Part shown: piece after piece, positions 62,408 through 64,000 of the stretch
Numbering within the stretch: the stretch's first letter is position 1
Layout of the letters: each line of letters opens with the position of its first letter
NCBI RefSeq assembly: GCF_016591975.1
Contig: NZ_AP024169.1
Location: 1,536,001 to 1,600,000, forward strand
Origin: Anaeromicropila herbilytica
Lineage (GTDB): Bacteria > Bacillota > Clostridia > Lachnospirales > Lachnospiraceae
Direction of reading: 5' to 3'
Length of the DNA: 64,000 bases
The notes under the pieces: generated by a model
Told to the model about the DNA's origin: nothing
Seen by the model: the letters and a program-made list of their open reading frames with translations, nothing else
Databases searched by the model: none
Translations under genes and position numbers: made by a program

Positions 62408-62508
62408 CTCTCGGAAGTTACTAAACTATAAAAGGATGATATGATGGAAATATATAATACAGAAAAGTACTAGGTTTATCTTTTCATGGTTTTAGACTTT
62501 TCCGAGAG
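62408..62508 (-). promoter_or_regulatory. Inverted repeat bracketing the mannanase promoter region
   Basis: CTCTCGGAA (62408-62416) and TTCCGAGAG (62500-62508) are perfect inverted copies with similar flanks. They bracket an AT-rich stretch holding TATTAT-like -10 sequences on the minus strand. It could be a paired operator for a sugar-responsive regulator. The remaining gap to 62690 shows nothing recognisable. Confidence 0.45.
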
Positions 62509-62691
62509 TACTCTTATATAAAATTACGATAAATGAAATTTTGATTGAAGGATTAGTGAATGATGAAAGAATATGTCTAAATTTAGCAGTGAGTAATAAT
62601 TTTTAGATATAAAATATGAAAGCCTTTTCATTGATTTTATTATATAATAATTGGTAATAAAATACAATAGATATCTGATAAAGATACAAGA

Positions 62692-62735
62692 AAAAATAAA
62701 AAACTACCAGATTTCATGAAAAATACTGGTAGTTT
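62692..62735 (-). terminator. Intrinsic terminator of the DUF4250-like gene
   Basis: AAACTACCAG (62701-62710) and CTGGTAGTTT (62726-62735) form a perfect stem. On the minus strand a T-run follows. Confidence 0.85.
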
Positions 62736-62744
62736 TACAACAAT

Positions 62745-62921
62745 CTATACAAATTGGTTTCTTGTGTTATCATAAAGATAATCTATTTGTTGCAGTTTAT
62801 TTATAACATGTTCCTTGCTTATATTTAAAGATTTGCATAAATCATCAAGATTTTTATAATGATCTCTTAATTGTGTATTGATATAGCTTAGTAGCATCAC
62901 TGGATCGTTAGGTAATGACAT
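62745..62921 (-). CDS. DUF4250-like small protein
   Basis: A protein of 58 residues starting MSLPNDPVMLLSYINTQL. The start is set at 62921 because AAGGAG is correctly placed upstream; the ORF is open a further 48 bases. It resembles the short Firmicute family DUF4250 (PNDPxMLLSxxNxxLRD, then LCxxLxI and DYLYDxxRNQF), function unknown, helical with an HTH-like pattern. The family name is from memory. Confidence 0.82.
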   Translation of the reverse strand: MSLPNDPVMLLSYINTQLRDHYKNLDDLCKSLNISKEHVINKLQQIDYLYDNTRNQFV

Positions 62922-62957
62922 ATATATGCTCCTTTTCAATAATTTTTTTTTATTATA

Positions 62958-63000
62958 TTGCCTAGACAACCTCCCAAACAGGTCATTTGTCGGGCAACAT
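62958..63000 (-). other. Hairpin between the lipoprotein and DUF4250-like genes
   Basis: TTGCCTAGACAA (plus strand, from 62958) pairs imperfectly with TTGTCGGGCAA (near 62985-62995). There is no proper T-run, so it may be a processing site or a weak terminator of the lipoprotein gene. Confidence 0.4.
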
Positions 63001-63026
63001 CATAGAATTAGAGTGTCAAAAACTCA

Positions 63027-63905
63027 TTACTTTATATTTTTCAATTCATCAGGTACTGTAAAATCACTTGCAGATCCTAAACTATCATATTCAATAGTAA
63101 CCATACATTTTGGTATCTTAATGGATTCACTACTATCAAGAATAGAGGAATCAGAATTTGTTTTCTTTGAGTTGATTGAGGAAGCAAGGATTGCATCCAT
63201 AATATCTTGTAAAAATGAAGTCATATCCATTTTCATTTTAACTGGATTCATAGAATCTTGATCAAGCCACATGGTAATTGGAATATCTTTAAGATTTTTA
63301 AAGTTTATCTTATCAAATCCAACAGAGCTTAATAAAGAAAGAAATTTTTTATTTTGAAGCATTTTTTTTAATGATTTACCAGTCATAATACCTTCTAACT
63401 TAATAGTTGTTTTGTTGGATATTTTTTCTGTACCAACTTTCTTGAAACTTTTGGCATTAGATAAGTAAAGATCTAGAGTCAATTGATTAAAATAATCAGT
63501 CTGTTTGGGACTCATGAGACTGGAATCAAGTTTAGTTTTATTCCATTTACCATTTGTATTCATATATTCATAATAGTTATTGTTGTCTTCTAATATATAA
63601 GATGAAATATCTTGAGATCCTAGCGCTCCCATGTCAATATTCATATCCATTTTGGTTTTATAAGGGGTGGTAAATGAAGTCATTGCTATTTTCATTTTGA
63701 TATCGAAATTGTCAGAGCCTGACGTCATGCTAAAGTCCATTGTCATGTTAGCGTCGTAATTTTTAGCTGATGCAAGATTTTGTTGTGCCTTTTTTATCAT
63801 ACTTACAGGTGACATGGAAGGGCTAGTCTTTTTATGACAGCCAATTGTCAATAATCCAATTACGATAATCAGTAATGTAAGTAAAATTTTACGATTTTTA
63901 TTCAT
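63027..63905 (-). CDS. Predicted lipoprotein, LppX/DUF6612-like
   Basis: A protein of 292 residues. The lipoprotein signal ends at LLTIGC (Cys23). After it comes one domain rich in Met, Ser and Lys with long alternating strands (YDANMTMDFSMTSGSD, KTKMDMNIDMG, YILEDNNNYYEYMNTNGKW). This pattern is typical of Gram-positive lipoproteins with a LolA/LppX-like half-barrel, often called DUF6612. It may carry a hydrophobic ligand at the cell surface. The protein has ~9% Met. No partner genes are adjacent. Confidence 0.72.
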   Translation of the reverse strand: MNKNRKILLTLLIIVIGLLTIGCHKKTSPSMSPVSMIKKAQQNLASAKNYDANMTMDFSMTSGSDNFDIKMKIAMTSFTTPYKTKMDMNIDMGALGSQDISSYILEDNNNYYEYMNTNGKWNKTKLDSSLMSPKQTDYFNQLTLDLYLSNAKSFKKVGTEKISNKTTIKLEGIMTGKSLKKMLQNKKFLSLLSSVGFDKINFKNLKDIPITMWLDQDSMNPVKMKMDMTSFLQDIMDAILASSINSKKTNSDSSILDSSESIKIPKCMVTIEYDSLGSASDFTVPDELKNIK

Positions 63906-64000
63906 AAACGTACATCCTCGCTCTCTAAGGTTATATATTTATTATAACATTAATCTTCATGAAGACAATGAATATGGATTTTTCTAATCTTATTCTAATA

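Noticed and set aside
23216..63024. Shared words (TTAGAGTGTCAAA, AGGTCATTTG) between the hairpin at 23216-23278 and the region 62976-63024
   Set aside because: The order of the words differs and the matches are short; not enough to call a repeat family without a genome search.
1..64000. CRISPR arrays, insertion sequences, prophage, tRNA or rRNA genes
   Set aside because: Looked for throughout; no regularly spaced repeats, transposase, phage genes or tRNA-like folds with conserved arms were seen.

Overview
The window looks like chromosomal DNA of an AT-rich, spore-forming, anaerobic Firmicute, most likely a Lachnospiraceae clostridium close to the plant-polysaccharide degrader Lachnoclostridium (Clostridium) phytofermentans. 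This is inferred from the low-GC coding bias, AGGAGG-type ribosome binding sites, a spoIIA-sigF-spoVA sporulation locus, a secreted CBM35-GH26-CBM3 mannanase, and several gene families typical of Lachnospiraceae. No phage, plasmid, insertion sequence, tRNA, rRNA or CRISPR array was seen.

Layout. 1-5875: gltB (5' end outside the window) and gltD, the two subunits of glutamate synthase. 5876-6472: a long intergenic stretch made of successive inverted repeats. 6473-12103: an HxlR regulator, a DUF4914-like P-loop protein on the minus strand, an M42 aminopeptidase and a GH3-like lipoprotein with altered catalytic residues. 12104-16218: purC, purF and purB. purA lies apart at 27174. 16442-18841: the peptidases pcp and pepF. 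18926-19245: a probable free-standing structured RNA with its own promoter and terminator. 19672-26894: a MutS2-like ATPase without an Smr domain, a DUF2812-like membrane protein, methionine aminopeptidase with an SEC-C motif (minus), a LysR regulator, a possible nuclease with a winged helix, and a DHFR/RibD-like reductase. 27174-29629: purA and a convergent CobD/HisC-like aminotransferase.

30273-37279 is a four-gene operon of unknown function: a 1193-residue solenoid protein, a degenerate actin/Hsp70-fold protein, a small TPR protein, and a coiled-coil protein with two membrane segments. It is flanked on both sides by large foldback (hairpin) elements. This is the best candidate for an undescribed cellular system. 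valS follows, controlled by a T-box. 41097-42644 holds a 47-residue small protein and a zinc-ribbon/TPR/membrane protein.

42769-47898 is the sporulation block: spoIIAA-spoIIAB-sigF, then an unannotated 49-residue membrane peptide, then spoVAA-AB-AC-AD-AE. The sigma-F switch and the dipicolinic acid channel are therefore adjacent, as in Bacillus. 48338-60008 carries housekeeping and accessory genes: a chemoreceptor, methylglyoxal synthase, a RhaT-like transporter, a class A penicillin-binding protein (minus), a DUF6514-like protein, a YigZ-family protein, a DUF2284-like Cys-rich protein, a serine beta-lactamase-like hydrolase, a nitroreductase and a VanZ-like protein. 60202-63905 (minus strand) carries the modular mannanase, a DUF4250-like small protein and a lipoprotein.

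A dispersed inverted-repeat family has a 21-base block shared exactly between 21733-21753 and 30003-30023, with partial copies at 7025-7055 and 9288-9324. It appears to be a MITE-like element family.
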